Notes: generated from the letters alone by a model not told the origin. Counted from the first letter of the stretch, positions 19,652-29,022 are shown. The stretch: DNA of 64,000 nucleotides from Acuticoccus sp. MNP-M23 (GCF_031195445.1 NZ_CP133480.1:3774501-3838500), one strand, 5' to 3'. A program made the numbers and translations.

Positions 19652-22600
19652 ATGACTATCTGGGAGCGCTGGGAAGATGATGCGCCGGACGCAATGAACA
19701 GGCTGCCGCCCATTGTGGGAATAGGATCCTCCGCCGGCGGTTTGGAGGCCCTGAAGGAACTCGTCCACGCGATCCCGGACGACAGCGGGATCGCGTTCGT
19801 GATCGTGCAGCACCTTGCGCCCGACCAGCCGTCGCTGATGGACAAGCTGCTTGGCGATCACACTGAGGTTCCCGTCGTAAGAATTGAAGACGGCATCGCG
19901 ATCGAGCCCGACCATGTGTACATCATTCCGCCGGGGCCGTTCCTCGAGATCGAGAAGGGCCGTTTCCGGCTCATCGAACATGCGCGCGAAGAAGGGGTGC
20001 GCACCCCGATAGACCGCTTCTTCACCTCGCTATCGGAGGCGGCGGGCCGCCAGGCGTTCGCCGTCGTCCTCTCGGGCACGGGATCGGACGGCACGATGGG
20101 CGTGCGGGCGATCAAGTCGCACGGCGGCATCGCGCTGGTGCAGGAGAGCCGGAACGCGAGATTTCCCGGAATGCCGGACAGCGCCGCCGCCACCGGCCTT
20201 GTCGACTTCGTTCTGAGGGCCAGTGCCATACCTGGCAAGATCATGGAGATCGTCAACCATCGTGCCGAGATGGAAGAGGGGATCGGGCGCCAGGCGCTCC
20301 TGGACGAGATCGAGGAGCGGCTCGATGAGCTCCTCGACCAGCTCGAGACCGACGCCGGCAACTCGTTCTCCGGCTACAAGCCCGGCACGCTCGTGCGGCG
20401 TATCGCCCGCCGGATGACCCTGCTGCGGCAGGGGACCGTCGACGGATATCTCAGAACACTGAAGCGGCAGTCGGAAGAGCGGGAGCTTCTGACTCAAGAC
20501 TTCCTGATCGGCGTGACGCAGTTCTTTCGCGACCCCGAAAGCTTCGACGACGTGAAGTCGAAGGTACTGCGGGACGTGTTGAACAGCGAGGCCGCCTCCT
20601 TCCGGATATGGGTCCCCGGCTGCTCAACCGGCGAGGAGGCCTATTCGCTCGCAATCATGGCGCGCGAACTCGCCGAGGAGACCGGCGACAAGAGGTCATG
20701 GAAGATCTTCGGCACCGACATTGACCAGGATGCGCTGCGTCACGCCCGCAACGGCCGTTACCCTGAGGCTTCCCTCAAGGGCATGACCGAAGCCCGCCGC
20801 GACAGCTTCTTCCACGGCTCGGAAGGATACTGGCAGGTCGACCCGCGTCTTCGCGAGATGTGCGTGTTCGCGCCGCACAACCTGTTGCAGGATCCCCCGT
20901 TCTCCAAGCTCGATCTGATCTCCTGCCGCAACGTGATGATCTATCTCAGCGCCGACAGTCAGGAGGCGCTGCTGCCGAGATTCCATTACGCCCTGAACCC
21001 CGGCGGGTTTCTGTGGCTCGGCCCATCGGAGACGGTGGGTAAGGGCGAAGGTTTCTTCAAGTCTTTAGACCGGCAGGCCCGAATTTTTCGCCGGGACGAT
21101 CGGGCCAGACCGGGTTACAGCGCGCTCGGCCAGGTTCAGCCCAAGCCGCGGATGCAGAAGGCCCCGCAGGTGGGTAGGGCAATCTCGCAATTTGCGGGGA
21201 AGCCACGGGCGGCGGACGACATCGCCGCCGTGTCCGAGGACGCCTTCATGAAGCGGTTCGCCCCGGCCTTCGCGACGATCAACCGCCAGAACGACGTGGT
21301 CTACGTATCGGACGCGATGTCGTCCTTCGTGAAGCCGTCGCGCGGGGCAACGAGCGTCGCCCTTGATGATTTCCTCGCACCCGAACTCAGGCTGCCGTCG
21401 CATTCCGCGATTGACGAAGCCCGCGGGACGGGGACGGACGCCCAGATCAGGAACGTCGTCGTCGATATCGGTGACAAGCCGAAGATGTTCGACCTTCGCG
21501 TCTCTCCGGTATCCGAGGACAGCGACTTGATGCTGCTCGCGCTGACCGAGGTGCGGCCGGCGGAAGAGGGCGACCTTGGCGAGGCTGGAGCGACCCGGCG
21601 GCGGGACAGCGAGGCCCAGGAACTCGCCCTGACCCGCAAGCGCCTGTCCACGCTGGAACGCGAATTCGAAGGCGCCGAGCAGGAGCTCAGAAGCGCCAAC
21701 GAAGAACTCTTGAGCATGAACGAGGAGCTGCAGAGCTCCAACGAGGAGCTCGAGACCAGCCGCGAGGAACTGCAGTCGATCAACGAGGAGCTGGAGACCA
21801 TCAACGCGGAACTGTCGGAGAACAACCGCCAGCTCGTCCGCGCCAACAGCGATCTCCAGAACCTGCTCGAGAGCACCGACATCGCCACGCTTTTCATCGA
21901 CCAGAGCGACTGCGTGCGGCTCTACACGCCCGAGGTGCGCAAGCTGTTCGGCGTGCAGGAGCGCGATATCGGCCGTTCGATCCATGACCTTGCGCGGCAT
22001 GTCGACTATCCGGGCCTCAAGGATGATGCCGAGGCGGTTCGCCGGACGCTGCAGCCGATCGAACGAGAAGTCCGCATCGACGCGACCGACGAAACCTTCG
22101 CCACCTGGTTGCGACCCTACCGGACCGTGGACAACCGCCTCGACGGCGTGGTCGTCACCTTCGTCGACGTTACGCAACGCAAGCGCAGCGAACGACAGCT
22201 GGAGGAGAACGCCAAAACACTGCGCGAACAATATTCGGAGCTCGAACAGCTTTACGATACCGCGCCGGTGGGTCTGAACCTGCTCGACCGAGAGCTGCGT
22301 TATCTTCGGATCAACAGCACCCTGGCGCAAATCAACGGGTTTCCGGTCGATGAGCATATCGGTCGCATGCAGGAGGATCTCCTGCCGGCCGTCCACACCG
22401 AAATCGCGGAAATCCAGCGGCGCGTGATTGAAACGGGCGACCCGGCGCTCGGCCTGAAGGTCGAGACCGAAACCCCGGCCGAGAAGGGCGCGAAGCGTAA
22501 CTTCGTCGTGGATTTTTATCCGGTGCGCGACGGGGACGAGATTTTCGCCGTTGGGTCCTGCGTCCGCGAAGTCACCCGCGAGAAGCAGTTGGAGCGCGAC

Positions 22601-23953
22601 CTCGCAGCGGGTGCTGTTCGCCGGGAGGTGGCCGTCGAGGCCGCAGGCCTTGGCGTCTTCGAATGGCTGATGGACGAGGATCGGGCCATCTGGGAAAACG
22701 ACCGAATGTACGAGATTTTCGGGCGACCCAGCGAAGAAGGCCCACTCTCGCTAGACGAATTCGTTTCGAACATGCTGCATCCCGACGACCATGAGGTCAT
22801 TAAGTCTGCTGTCGAGACAGCCCGGCGAACCGGCAACTTCGACGTCAGCGTGCGTATCCGCAGGCAATCGGATGGCGAGCAGCGGCACATCCAGTATTAT
22901 GGCCAGATAGAAGCACGGGGCGACAACGAGCAGAAATGCCTGATGGGCGTGATTGCCGACGTGACCGATCTGCGCCGCGCGCAGGAGCGCGACCGCGAGG
23001 ATCGCAACCGCCTGCAAAGGCTCCAAGACAGCCTGAGCGCCTTTGTCGGGCTGCTCGACACCGAGGGCACGCTTCTGGAGGCGAACGCTGCCGCGCTCGA
23101 AGCGGGCGGGATCGCTGCGAAGGATGTCATCGGCCGCAAGTTCTGGGATGCGTCTTGGTGGTCGTTCAGCGAGGAGTCGAAAGACCGCCTGAAGGACTCC
23201 GTCGCCCGCGCGGCCAGGGGTGAGAGCCTGCGCTATGACGTCCCGATCCGCGCGGCGGGTGGCGAGACGCTCATCCTAGATTTCCAGCTGGTTCCGATCT
23301 TCGACGACGATGGGAAGGTGACGGAAGTTGTCCCCTCCGCCATCGATGTGACCGAGCGCGTCCGCGCGGAAGAGCGCAAGGACGTCCTGCTCGCAGAACT
23401 CGAGCATCGTGTCAAAAACACTCTGGCCACCGTCCAGGCGGTCGCGCGCTTCAGCAAGCGATGGGCCAAGGACAAGGAAGACATGGCGCGCGGCCTGAAT
23501 GACCGTCTCGCCGCGATATCGCGCACGCATGATGCGCTTACCGCAACCGATTGGGAGGGCGAGCACCTCAAGGCGCTACTGCGTGCGGAACTGGCCCCCT
23601 ACGCAGACCCCGACGGCGACCGCTTCCGCTACGTTGGAGACGATCTGTTGCTGTCGCCCGGCAATGCGCTGCCCGTCGGTCTGGCCATTCACGAGCTGGC
23701 AACCAATGCGGCGAAACATGGAGCCCTGCTTCACGAGAATGGACGGATCGAGGTCACCGTGAAGGCGGATGGACGCCAGCTTCAACGCCTCGAATGGCGG
23801 GAGATCGACGGGCCGAGCGTCGAGCCTCCCGAGGCGAATGGCTTTGGCATGTTTCTGATCGGCACTCTGCTTGAACGGGAACTGAAGGCGACTGTGAGCG
23901 TTGAATTCAAGCCGGCCGGCTTTTGCTGCGTCATAGAGCGGAATAAAAAATGA
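19652..23953 (+). CDS. CheB-CheR-PAS-HWE hybrid histidine kinase
   Basis: A 1433-residue multidomain protein; a second in-frame ATG at 19694-19696 is an equally good start. It begins with a CheB methylesterase domain (about 20-190) with Ser in GIGSSAGG, His in QHLAP and Asp in SGTGSDGTMG, so the triad is intact. A CheR methyltransferase follows (about 210-470; SAM motif VPGCSTGEEAYS and FGTDIDQDAL). Residues about 650-745 form a long Glu/Leu coiled coil with ELQSSNEELETSREEL repeats. Several PAS domains come next, then an HWE kinase at about 1245-1433 (ELEHRVKNTLATVQ and HELATNAAKHGALL). No transmembrane helix. It is divergent from the KaiC-like/kinase operon and followed by a single receiver. 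It probably links a PAS-sensed signal to phosphotransfer, not classical chemotaxis. Confidence 0.9.
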   Translation: MTIWERWEDDAPDAMNRLPPIVGIGSSAGGLEALKELVHAIPDDSGIAFVIVQHLAPDQPSLMDKLLGDHTEVPVVRIEDGIAIEPDHVYIIPPGPFLEIEKGRFRLIEHAREEGVRTPIDRFFTSLSEAAGRQAFAVVLSGTGSDGTMGVRAIKSHGGIALVQESRNARFPGMPDSAAATGLVDFVLRASAIPGKIMEIVNHRAEMEEGIGRQALLDEIEERLDELLDQLETDAGNSFSGYKPGTLVRRIARRMTLLRQGTVDGYLRTLKRQSEERELLTQDFLIGVTQFFRDPESFDDVKSKVLRDVLNSEAASFRIWVPGCSTGEEAYSLAIMARELAEETGDKRSWKIFGTDIDQDALRHARNGRYPEASLKGMTEARRDSFFHGSEGYWQVDPRLREMCVFAPHNLLQDPPFSKLDLISCRNVMIYLSADSQEALLPRFHYALNPGGFLWLGPSETVGKGEGFFKSLDRQARIFRRDDRARPGYSALGQVQPKPRMQKAPQVGRAISQFAGKPRAADDIAAVSEDAFMKRFAPAFATINRQNDVVYVSDAMSSFVKPSRGATSVALDDFLAPELRLPSHSAIDEARGTGTDAQIRNVVVDIGDKPKMFDLRVSPVSEDSDLMLLALTEVRPAEEGDLGEAGATRRRDSEAQELALTRKRLSTLEREFEGAEQELRSANEELLSMNEELQSSNEELETSREELQSINEELETINAELSENNRQLVRANSDLQNLLESTDIATLFIDQSDCVRLYTPEVRKLFGVQERDIGRSIHDLARHVDYPGLKDDAEAVRRTLQPIEREVRIDATDETFATWLRPYRTVDNRLDGVVVTFVDVTQRKRSERQLEENAKTLREQYSELEQLYDTAPVGLNLLDRELRYLRINSTLAQINGFPVDEHIGRMQEDLLPAVHTEIAEIQRRVIETGDPALGLKVETETPAEKGAKRNFVVDFYPVRDGDEIFAVGSCVREVTREKQLERDLAAGAVRREVAVEAAGLGVFEWLMDEDRAIWENDRMYEIFGRPSEEGPLSLDEFVSNMLHPDDHEVIKSAVETARRTGNFDVSVRIRRQSDGEQRHIQYYGQIEARGDNEQKCLMGVIADVTDLRRAQERDREDRNRLQRLQDSLSAFVGLLDTEGTLLEANAAALEAGGIAAKDVIGRKFWDASWWSFSEESKDRLKDSVARAARGESLRYDVPIRAAGGETLILDFQLVPIFDDDGKVTEVVPSAIDVTERVRAEERKDVLLAELEHRVKNTLATVQAVARFSKRWAKDKEDMARGLNDRLAAISRTHDALTATDWEGEHLKALLRAELAPYADPDGDRFRYVGDDLLLSPGNALPVGLAIHELATNAAKHGALLHENGRIEVTVKADGRQLQRLEWREIDGPSVEPPEANGFGMFLIGTLLERELKATVSVEFKPAGFCCVIERNKK

Positions 23954-23992
23954 CGCCGTGAAGGCGCGCTACAGCGAAGGAAGCTTGGACTG

Positions 23993-24364
23993 ATGTCGCT
24001 GCGCATAATGGTCGTCGAAGACGAAGTGCTGGTCGGCATGGATCTGGTCATGCTGCTGGAGGATTGGGGGTATTGTCCGGACGGGCCCCATGCTTCCGTA
24101 CGGGAAGCGATCGACGCGTTCGATAACTTCGAGCCGCAGGTCGCCATTCTCGACATGAACCTCGGCGGGGGTGAATCGAGCATCCCGATTGCCGAAGAGT
24201 TGGTAGCCCGCGGTATCCCGTTCGTCTTCCTGACAGGTTACACGCGATTGAATCTGTCCGGAGATCCGCTGACGAAAAACGTACCGACCATGAAGAAGCC
24301 AATTTCAGAGGACGATCTCCGTTCCACGCTTAGAAAGCTGAGCGAACAAGTGAGTGTCGACTAA
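23993..24364 (+). CDS. CheY-like single-domain response regulator
   Basis: 123 residues, one receiver domain and no output domain. The acidic pocket is in VVEDE, the phospho-acceptor Asp54 in VAILDMNLGG, the conserved Thr in FLTGY and the Lys in MKKPIS. It starts 39 bases after the hybrid kinase stop, so it is likely co-transcribed and phosphorylated by it. Without an output domain it probably acts by protein-protein contact, like the short receivers paired with HWE kinases in the alphaproteobacterial general stress network. Confidence 0.85.
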   Translation: MSLRIMVVEDEVLVGMDLVMLLEDWGYCPDGPHASVREAIDAFDNFEPQVAILDMNLGGGESSIPIAEELVARGIPFVFLTGYTRLNLSGDPLTKNVPTMKKPISEDDLRSTLRKLSEQVSVD

Positions 24365-24549
24365 ACTGAAGCACCGTCGCCTCGGCTCGGAGATGGGGTG
24401 TCTTGACTCAAACGGCAGTCCGGCGTGCCGAAAAACCACCAAATGCCGCACGGCCGTCATCGGCGGTGCACGCGAGCTCCCCCTGTACCAGAACGGCCGC
24501 GATACGCTCTATCGCCTGCACGGGACGCAGGAGGCATATTCCATCGGCC

Positions 24550-24717
24550 GCGCAAATCGGCAACGGCGAGCCGTATTACTCCAACATGCCGGCGTTCGAG
24601 GCCGTCCTCAGCGACGAGGATATCGTCGCCGTGCTGTCCTACATCAAGAGCCGCTGGCCGCCAGACGTCCGGGCTCGGCATGCCGAGGTGAATGCGCAGA
24701 TGACGGCTCGGCCGTAG
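24550..24717 (+). pseudogene. Cytochrome c C-terminal remnant
   Basis: The segment ending at 24717 reads YYSNMPAFEAVLSDEDIVAV and then LSYIKSRWPPDVRARH. This is the C-terminal half of a small class I cytochrome c with the axial Met in SNMPAF. No CxxCH haem site is found in any frame from 24365 to 24550, so the front of the gene is lost or scrambled. Related cytochromes often sit next to DUF305 genes, as here. Confidence 0.6.
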
Positions 24718-24891
24718 CGAGCCTACGCGTCACCGGCTGTCTGGTGGTTGAGTCCGTGGTCTCTGCCCGGAAAGCCATCACAGCGCCGGCTCGCTTGGTC
24801 GAGCGGCTCGGATCAAGGGGCGCGTCCGGCTTTCCCGGAACCGAAAGTGAGCCCCATGCCTTCTCTTTAACGATCCGCAGGGTGAACAAGT

Positions 24892-25761
24892 ATGTCCTAC
24901 ATCCGCTTTGGCGCGATGATCCTGACGTCGACCGTCGTCATGTTCGTGCTGATGTATCTCAACACCTACCTCTTCGCCCACGTCTTCTTCTCCGAGACGC
25001 GCACGTACATGGCGATCCTCATGGGCGCGACGATGGCGATCATCATGCTCGCCTTCATGCTGGGCATGTACACGAACGCTCGCGCCAACGCGGCGATCTT
25101 TGTGAGCGCCGCAGTCGTCTTCGCCCTGTCGCTGTGGCTGGTGCGCAGTCAGGTAACCGTCGGCGACACGTCCTACATGCGCGCGATGATCCCGCACCAT
25201 TCCATCGCGATCATGACGTCGAGCCGCGCGAACATCTCCGATCCGCGGGTGCGCAAACTGGCGGGCGACATCGTCTATGCGCAGGACAAGGAGATCGCCG
25301 AGATGCGCTACCTGATCGACGCCATCGACCGCGGCGGCGACGGCTCCGAGGAGGCGGCGCCGACGGCGGTCGTGGTCACCTTGGACGAGGCGCTCGCGAC
25401 CGCCGATCTGCCGGCGCTCGACCCGCAGTTCATCTCCGATGCCGAGATGGCCGAGGGCCTGCCGGCCGGGGCGCAATGCACCTTCACATACACCGAAGGC
25501 AGCCCGCCGGTCCTGGGGCTGGCCGGAGACGGGTCAGCCCTTGTCAAAATCAGCGGCGATCTGGTGCGCCTGGAGGCGGAGCCTTCGACGCTGGTATCGG
25601 GCCCCACGGCGAGCGCCCCCGGCATCACAATGGAGATCGGCGGCCCGGGCGACGAACCGCTCGGCGCCGCCCGCAGCACCCGGACCGAGGCGACGCTGAC
25701 GCTGACGCTCGAGCGGGGCCTCAACGTTGGTTACATCGGCACCTACGGCTGTGCCGCGTAA
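24892..25761 (+). CDS. DUF305-type membrane protein
   Basis: 289 residues. Three hydrophobic helices occupy roughly residues 5-85 (ILTSTVVMFVLMYLNTYLFA, then two more). A DUF305-like domain follows with MRAMIPHHSIAIMTSS and a second acidic/His-poor part; the HH pair is the conserved feature of the family, often linked to copper or metal handling. The last 110 residues form a beta-rich domain (residues about 180-289) ending LNVGYIGTYGCAA, most likely extracytoplasmic. The next gene begins 15 bases downstream, so the two form an operon. The biochemical role is not established. Confidence 0.75.
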   Translation: MSYIRFGAMILTSTVVMFVLMYLNTYLFAHVFFSETRTYMAILMGATMAIIMLAFMLGMYTNARANAAIFVSAAVVFALSLWLVRSQVTVGDTSYMRAMIPHHSIAIMTSSRANISDPRVRKLAGDIVYAQDKEIAEMRYLIDAIDRGGDGSEEAAPTAVVVTLDEALATADLPALDPQFISDAEMAEGLPAGAQCTFTYTEGSPPVLGLAGDGSALVKISGDLVRLEAEPSTLVSGPTASAPGITMEIGGPGDEPLGAARSTRTEATLTLTLERGLNVGYIGTYGCAA

Positions 25762-25776
25762 GAAGGAACGAGGACG

Positions 25777-26544
25777 ATGCAGCAGCAAGTCTCGACGAAG
25801 ACGGCCACCCTTTACCGGATGGTTATGCCGGAGCACACCTGCCCCTTCGGGCTGAAGTCGAAGGATCTCCTGGAGCGGCAGGGCTACGCGGTAGAGGATC
25901 ACCACCTCGAAACGCGGCCCGAGACGGACGCCTTCATGGAAGAGCACGGGGTCAAGACGACGCCGCAGACCTTCATCGGCGGCGAGCGCATCGGCGGCTA
26001 TGACGATCTGCGAGTCCATTTCGGCATCGACCCGCCGAAGGAAGAACAGAGCGACACGACGTACCAGCCGGTGATCGCGATCTTCGCCGTCGCCGCGCTG
26101 CTCGCGCTCGGCCTGTCCTGGCATCAATACGAGAATCCGTTCACGTTGCGGGCGGCAGAGTGGTTCGTCTCGCTGTCGATGACGATCCTCGCAATTCAGA
26201 AGCTGCAGGACATCGAGAGCTTCTCGACGATGTTCCTGAACTACGATCTCCTCGCCAAGCGCTGGGTCCGCTACGGCAAGATTTACCCCTTCGGCGAAGC
26301 GCTCGCCGGCATCCTTATGACGGCGGGGGCGCTTGTCTTCATCTCGGCGCCCGTCGCCCTCGTCATCGGCACGATCGGCGCGGTCAGCATCTTCAAGGCG
26401 GTCTATATCGACAAGCGGGAGCTGAAGTGCGCGTGCGTCGGCGGCAGCTCGTCGGTGCCGCTCGGCTTCGTGTCTCTGACGGAAAGCCTCATGATGATGC
26501 TGATGGGCATTTGGATGCCGCTTAAGGCATTCGTTCTGTCGTGA
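25777..26544 (+). CDS. Glutaredoxin-MauE/DoxX-like membrane fusion protein
   Basis: 255 residues. The N-terminal 80 are a glutaredoxin fold (TATLYRMVMPEHTCPFGLKS, then VKTTPQTFIGGERIGGYDDL). The active site is monothiol, Cys-Pro-Phe-Gly. From about residue 95 the protein has four transmembrane helices of the MauE/DoxX type, ending with a cytoplasmic or periplasmic Cys pair in LKCACVGG. Such fusions occur in alphaproteobacteria beside DUF305 genes. The likely role is thiol-redox or disulfide transfer at the inner membrane. It is co-transcribed with the DUF305 gene. Confidence 0.8.
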   Translation: MQQQVSTKTATLYRMVMPEHTCPFGLKSKDLLERQGYAVEDHHLETRPETDAFMEEHGVKTTPQTFIGGERIGGYDDLRVHFGIDPPKEEQSDTTYQPVIAIFAVAALLALGLSWHQYENPFTLRAAEWFVSLSMTILAIQKLQDIESFSTMFLNYDLLAKRWVRYGKIYPFGEALAGILMTAGALVFISAPVALVIGTIGAVSIFKAVYIDKRELKCACVGGSSSVPLGFVSLTESLMMMLMGIWMPLKAFVLS

Positions 26545-26572
26545 TGACCGGTGAAGCGGACGTCAGCGTTTT

Positions 26573-26740
26573 TTAGCAGCGAACAGGAGCACGGCTCGGG
26601 CCCGCGTTGAGCCGCGCAATCCCATTACGGCCTTCCAGACCGGCGATAGTCCGGTGAAGCGCCGGCGGCGTCAGGCCGAGGTCGGTTGCGATCGATGAGT
26701 GCATCTGGCCGGCCGGAAAAGCCGCGGGCGGATCGCAAGT
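26573..26740 (-). pseudogene. Possible Crp/Fnr-type HTH remnant
   Basis: The minus frame contains FPAGQMHSSIATDLGLTPPA followed by LHRTIAGLEGRNGIAR, matching the recognition-helix layout of Crp/Fnr C-terminal domains. No effector domain, start or ribosome-binding site is found. Outside it, 26545-26813 shows nothing else. Confidence 0.3.
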
Positions 26741-26813
26741 GCGGCAAGGCGTGCCATGACCCGCTATTGGCATGGAACCTTAAAACACTCGTCTCTGATG
26801 AACTTTTTTCGCA

Positions 26814-26840
26814 GGAACGGACCAGAAGGCGCGCCGTTTC
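26814..26840 (+). promoter_or_regulatory. Sigma-EcfG-type general stress promoter
   Basis: GGAAC at 26814-26818, then exactly 16 bases, then CGTTTC at 26835-26840. This is a perfect match to the alphaproteobacterial general stress response consensus GGAAC-N16-CGTT. It lies about 100 bases before the SDR start at 26940 in the same direction. It should bring the SDR/AGE operon under EcfG control. Confidence 0.7.
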
Positions 26841-26939
26841 CTGATCATACAGCGCCGCGATGCAGCATCGTCCTGCACGCGGCCACAGATCGACCCAGCG
26901 GCAATTACCGTGCTTGCCCCGAACCTTTGAAAGACACTC

Positions 26940-27755
26940 ATGACCGAGAAAATCGACGATTTAATGCCACCCGTCGAATACATCACCGAGGACTACAAGG
27001 GTGCGAACAAGCTGAAGGACAAGCGTGTCCTGATCACCGGCGGCGACAGCGGCATCGGCCGCGCGGTCGCCCTGCACGTGGCGCGTGAGGGGGCCAGGGT
27101 CGCCATCCTCTACCACAGCGACGAGGACAGCGCCCGGAAGACGCGTGAAGGCATCGAGGCCGAAGGGGCCGAAGCGCTTGTCCTCCAGGGCGATACCGCG
27201 GACAGCACGAGCTGCACCGATACCGTGAACGCCGTTGTGGCCAAGTGGGGCGGCATTGATGTTCTGGTGAACAACGCGGGGCTCCAGAAGCCCTACGCCT
27301 CCCAGGAGGACATCAGCGACGACGACTGGCGGATGCACTTCGCCGTCAACATGGACGGCATCTTCTATACGACGCGCGCCGCGCTGAACCACATGGGCGA
27401 GGGCGCCAGCATCATCAACACAACGTCCATCAACGCGTTCGTGGGCAACGCCGACCTGGTGCCATACACGGCAACAAAGGGTGCGATCGTCGGCTACACG
27501 CGGGCGCTGGCCCTCCAGCTGATTGATCGTGGCATCCGCGTTAATGAGGTCGCGCCCGGGCCGGTCGCGACCGAAATCCAGCTGGTCTTCAAGGACTACG
27601 ACGAGGACATGCTGAAGAACATGGCCTCGCCGATGGGGCGGATGGGCCAGCCCTACGAGCTCGGCCCGGCCTACGTGTTCCTCGCCTGCCGCGACTCCAG
27701 CTTCGTGACCGGCCAGACCCTCCACGTCAACGGCGGGATGATCGCCAATGGCTGA
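26940..27755 (+). CDS. SDR-family oxidoreductase (YdaD/YhxC-like)
   Basis: 271 residues. After a 28-residue leader (MTEKIDDLMPPVEYITEDYK) comes a classical NAD(P)-binding Rossmann fold with TGGDSGIGRAVA, NNAG, catalytic Ser in NTTSIN and the YxxxK pair in PYTATKGA, closing with VTGQTLHVNGG. The leader and motif set match the stress-induced SDRs found in many Bacillus and alphaproteobacteria. The physiological substrate is not known. It sits behind the sigma-EcfG promoter and overlaps the next gene by eight bases. Confidence 0.85.
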   Translation: MTEKIDDLMPPVEYITEDYKGANKLKDKRVLITGGDSGIGRAVALHVAREGARVAILYHSDEDSARKTREGIEAEGAEALVLQGDTADSTSCTDTVNAVVAKWGGIDVLVNNAGLQKPYASQEDISDDDWRMHFAVNMDGIFYTTRAALNHMGEGASIINTTSINAFVGNADLVPYTATKGAIVGYTRALALQLIDRGIRVNEVAPGPVATEIQLVFKDYDEDMLKNMASPMGRMGQPYELGPAYVFLACRDSSFVTGQTLHVNGGMIANG

Positions 27756-29022
27756 CGCCGCGCCCCCTGTCGAGGGAGGATTTGCTGCGTGGGCGGACCT
27801 CGACAGCCATCGCCGCTGGCTCCTGGCGGAGGGTCAGCGCCTCCTCGATCACTATGGCGGCGCCCGCGTGCCGGCAGGCTTCGCCACCCTCGGCAACGAC
27901 GGCACCATGGTGGACGACACCGCGCAGGGAATCATCACGGCGCGCATGGTGCATTGCTATGCGCTGGCGTCCCTCATGGGGGTCCCCGCGACCGCGCCAC
28001 TCGCCGATCACGCGCTGGACGCGCTGCTGGATGGTCCCTTGCGCGATCGCCGGCACGACGGCTGGTTCGCCGATGCGTCAGGATCCTCGCGGAAGAAGGC
28101 GTACCTGCACGCTTTCGTCGCGCTGGCCGGAGCCTCCGCCGCGATGGCGGGACGGCCGCGCGGCACCGAGCTGCTTCAGGCGGCCGCGAGGGTGATCGAC
28201 GAGCGCTTCTGGATCGCCGGAGAAGAGGTGCTGCAGCCGAGCTTCGCCGCGGACTGGACGGACCCTGAAGCCTACCGAGGCGCCAACTGCTGCATGCACG
28301 GAACGGAGGCATGCCTCGCGCTCGCCGACGCGACGGGCGAGGATCGCTGGCTGGACCGCGCCCTGTCGCTCGCCCGCCGTTTCGGTCACGATATCCCATC
28401 CGCCCACGATGGGCGTCTGCCGGAACACTTCGATCCGGACTGGACGCTGCTGCCGGACTACGGTGCGGACCTGCCGACCGACGACACCCGCCCGTTCGGC
28501 CTGACGCCCGGACATTTCGCGGAATGGGCGGGCCTGCTCCTCAAGGTCGAGGCGGCCTGTCTCACGCGTGGGCGCACGGCACCCGAATGGCTGCTCGGCG
28601 ATGCCGTGCGCCTGTTCGACAACGCGATGGCGCACGGCTGGGCGCCGGACGGCAAGCCGGGCATGGTCTACACCATCGACTGGGCCGACCGGGTTTCAGT
28701 GCCGAACCGAGCCTACTGGGTGCAGGCCGAAACCGCGAATACTGCGCTGATGCTGATGCGGCGCACCGGCGAGGCGCGGTACGAAGGGGTCTACCGCATG
28801 GTCTGGGACTACATCGCCGCAACGCTCATCGACCGCACGGCTGGCGGCTGGAGACAGGAAGTCGACGCCGACGGCACGTTGAGCGGCGTGGTCTACCCGA
28901 CGCGCGAGGATCTTTATCACGACTTCCAGGCGACGGTGATCCCGTTGATCCCGGTATCGGCGTCAGTTGCGGGGGGACTGAGGGCGCAGCATTCTGAGCG
29001 GATAGACCGGCTGGCCGCTTGA
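27748..29022 (+). CDS. AGE-family epimerase/isomerase
   Basis: 424 residues with the (alpha/alpha)6 barrel pattern of N-acylglucosamine 2-epimerases and sulfoquinovose/mannose isomerases (aldose-ketose isomerases of the AGE superfamily). Conserved elements include the GxxEACLAL region (NCCMHGTEACLALADATG), LPEHFDPDW, and the C-terminal His in REDLYHDFQA. The start ATG at 27748 overlaps the SDR stop. Co-transcription under sigma-EcfG suggests a role in sugar metabolism under stress, for example osmoprotectant or trehalose-related sugars, but the substrate cannot be read from sequence. Confidence 0.75.
   Translation: MADAAPPVEGGFAAWADLDSHRRWLLAEGQRLLDHYGGARVPAGFATLGNDGTMVDDTAQGIITARMVHCYALASLMGVPATAPLADHALDALLDGPLRDRRHDGWFADASGSSRKKAYLHAFVALAGASAAMAGRPRGTELLQAAARVIDERFWIAGEEVLQPSFAADWTDPEAYRGANCCMHGTEACLALADATGEDRWLDRALSLARRFGHDIPSAHDGRLPEHFDPDWTLLPDYGADLPTDDTRPFGLTPGHFAEWAGLLLKVEAACLTRGRTAPEWLLGDAVRLFDNAMAHGWAPDGKPGMVYTIDWADRVSVPNRAYWVQAETANTALMLMRRTGEARYEGVYRMVWDYIAATLIDRTAGGWRQEVDADGTLSGVVYPTREDLYHDFQATVIPLIPVSASVAGGLRAQHSERIDRLAA

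Noticed and set aside
21065-22396. Minus-strand ORF of 443 codons inside the CheB-CheR kinase gene
   Set aside because: It is the reverse complement of a clear multidomain kinase, with no motif or ribosome-binding site of its own.
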